Positions 11,048 to 11,700 of a stretch of DNA of 11,700 nucleotides are shown here, one piece after another. This DNA comes from Methanobrevibacter sp. (lineage in GTDB: Archaea; Methanobacteriota; Methanobacteria; Methanobacteriales; Methanobacteriaceae), in assembly GCA_017652345.1 (NCBI GenBank), contig JAGCBE010000087.1:1-11700 (forward strand), given 5' to 3'. Below the pieces are notes generated by a model. The model ran no database searches. It was not told where the DNA came from and saw only the letters and a program-made list of their open reading frames with translations. The position numbers were made by a program, and so were the translations under genes. Numbering within the stretch: the first letter of the stretch is position 1; each line of letters begins with the position of its first letter.

Positions 11048-11460
11048 AGAAAAAATAAAATAATAATATAATATAAAATAATAATGGGACGGTAGACTTT
11101 TAGCTTCCAGCGCTCCGCGCTTCCAGCAAAAAGTCTACCTTAGACGAGTTCTATTGTTCGCTACGCTCACGAAGGATGGTCCCGCTCCCAAATAACTATG
11201 TTTCAGGAGCCTATGAACATATTTTAACGAGCGCGAAGCGCGAGTAAAACAACGAAAGATGGAGCGGAATTCCTGTGCGCGGCTACTACCGCCCCGTTCA
11301 ATCAACTATGTCTCTTGTGCCTATAAGATCAATCAACTGCGCGGACGATGCCTATAGATGCGCGGTTGACGTTCAATGCTGCTTTGGACAGCGGTTAGAG
11401 GTCTTTAACCAAGATTAACTTGACAAAACTGGAGTTAGTTAAGACTAACCTGCCAGGTTT
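11048..11460 (+). ncRNA. putative large structured noncoding RNA
   Basis: From a strong promoter, an A/T-only leader of about 37 nt gives way to GC-richer sequence full of stems and without a protein gene. GGGAC/GTCCC (11086-11090 with 11179-11183) closes a junction. Inside it are an 11-bp stem GGTAGACTTTT/AAAAGTCTACC (11091-11101 with 11129-11139), tipped by AGCGC/GCGCT, and TTCG/CGAA (11157-11173). GCTCC/GGAGC (11184-11188 with 11261-11265) encloses two more hairpins, including TTTTA/TAAAA with a GCGC/GCGC tip. Further stems lie at 11279-11292, 11313-11328, 11333-11369 (11 bp), 11378-11392, 11393-11410 and 11426-11460. The 3' end is uncertain. Size and phage context recall the ornate ROOL and GOLLD RNA classes; I cannot show membership. 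Confidence 0.6.
11188..11359 (+). repeat. three copies of a 31-nt RNA module
   Basis: Modules at 11188-11218, 11298-11328 and 11329-11359 share AAnnAACT near the start and GCCTATnA at the end, with GCCTAT exactly 20 nt after the first shared C in each. The last two are tandem and both begin TCAATCAACT. The middle 11 nt vary. In each fold GCCTAT falls wholly or mostly in a hairpin loop. Confidence 0.65.
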
Positions 11461-11479
11461 ACATAATATTTTTATGGTA

Positions 11480-11550
11480 AATTATGCAAAATAAACAAAA
11501 ATTTTGGGATTTTTTAAAAATTTTTTGTGCAGAATTTTTTCAAAAAAAAT
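11480..11550 (+). promoter_or_regulatory. A/T-tract block upstream of the promoter at 11551
   Basis: Runs of A and T of 4-8 bases alternate through this stretch just before a consensus -35. They could act as UP elements or bend the DNA. T-runs here could also end the ncRNA transcript. Confidence 0.4.
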
Positions 11551-11579
11551 TTGACAATGTGGGTAAAATATGGTAGAAT
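11551..11579 (+). promoter_or_regulatory. consensus promoter, rightward
   Basis: -35 TTGACA (11551-11556), 17-nt spacer (without the A5T5 block), -10 TAGAAT (11574-11579). The predicted start is about 11586, inside the inverted repeat at 11581-11605. The target lies beyond the window edge. Confidence 0.8.
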
Positions 11580-11580
11580 C

Positions 11581-11605
11581 GGCGTGCTCCGGACGTCCGC
11601 GCGCC
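11581..11605. repeat. GC-rich inverted repeat between facing promoters
   Basis: GGCGTGC/GCGCGCC (11581-11587 with 11599-11605, one G-U as RNA) surrounds a loop containing the palindrome GGACGTCC. It spans the predicted starts of both facing promoters, as an operator or a start-site hairpin would. Confidence 0.6.
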
Positions 11606-11613
11606 TTCAAACC

Positions 11614-11642
11614 ATTATAACACATGCAAAATCGTTTGTCAA
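11614..11642 (-). promoter_or_regulatory. consensus promoter, leftward
   Basis: -35 TTGACA (11637-11642), 17-nt spacer, -10 TATAAT (11614-11619): a perfect match to the SigA/sigma-70 consensus. The predicted start is about 11607. It reads back toward the putative ncRNA, so it would make antisense RNA unless terminated. Confidence 0.85.
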
Positions 11643-11648
11643 TAGGCA

Positions 11649-11691
11649 AAATACACAAAATTTTTTAAAAAAATGTAAAAAATACACAAAA
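11649..11691. repeat. two direct repeats upstream of the leftward promoter
   Basis: AAATACACAAAA occurs at 11649-11660 and 11680-11691, 31 bp apart, about three helical turns. They lie just upstream of the leftward -35, where activator sites or UP elements would be. Confidence 0.45.
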
Positions 11692-11700
11692 ATAGCGCGA

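Noticed and set aside
11188..11359. CRISPR array formed by the 31-nt repeated modules
   Set aside because: Only three modules exist, the conserved parts lie at both ends of each unit, one unit is 80 nt away, and no cas genes are present. RNA hairpin repeats explain them better.
11048..11460. Assigning the RNA to ROOL or GOLLD by name
   Set aside because: Size and setting fit, but I cannot match conserved sequence or structure to either class from memory.

Overview
The window is AT-rich DNA that most resembles part of a tailed-phage genome, or a phage-like element, from a gut or rumen Clostridia host. The evidence is a tRNA cluster, many small unknown genes packed into short operons, Gram-positive ribosome binding sites, SigA-like promoters, and several small proteins of types I associate with Firmicutes phages. 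I see no capsid, tail, terminase, polymerase or integrase gene, so the phage assignment is inference.

Layout. Positions 1-736 hold a leftward tRNA cluster: a partial G34 tRNA, Ser(GCT), Ala(TGC), Gly(TCC) and Thr(TGT). A possible structured leader RNA (742-849) precedes it. Positions 894-8980 hold sixteen leftward protein genes in short operons. They include a secreted 3D-domain cell-wall enzyme, a TIM-barrel-like protein with a four-Cys tail, two paralogous coiled-coil/winged-helix proteins with unusual codon use, a kinase-fold protein, a zinc-finger/OB-fold protein, a HAD-fold protein and a SprT-like zinc metalloprotease. A divergent promoter region (about 9016-9123) then switches direction, and three rightward genes follow, ending with a HTH/winged-helix protein at 9914-10699.

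The last kilobase (10700-11700) has no credible protein gene. It contains a 12-bp inverted repeat, several hairpins, and a strong promoter followed by about 400 nt of GC-richer sequence dense in stem-loops (11086-11460). That stretch includes three copies of a 31-nt module. It ends with two consensus promoters facing each other across a GC-rich inverted repeat. I read this as a locus for a large structured noncoding RNA, possibly with antisense control.

Regulation. Eleven promoters share one design: a TTGNNN -35, a spacer of exactly 17 nt containing A3-5T4-6 next to a TATAAT -10, and a common start-of-transcript sequence (ATATATAGAAAAT or a close variant). They serve most operons, the tRNA cluster and the putative ncRNA. 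Terminators of one operon often overlap or abut the promoter of the next. Several genes are shorter than their longest open frame; I chose starts by ribosome binding site and by overlap with the preceding gene.
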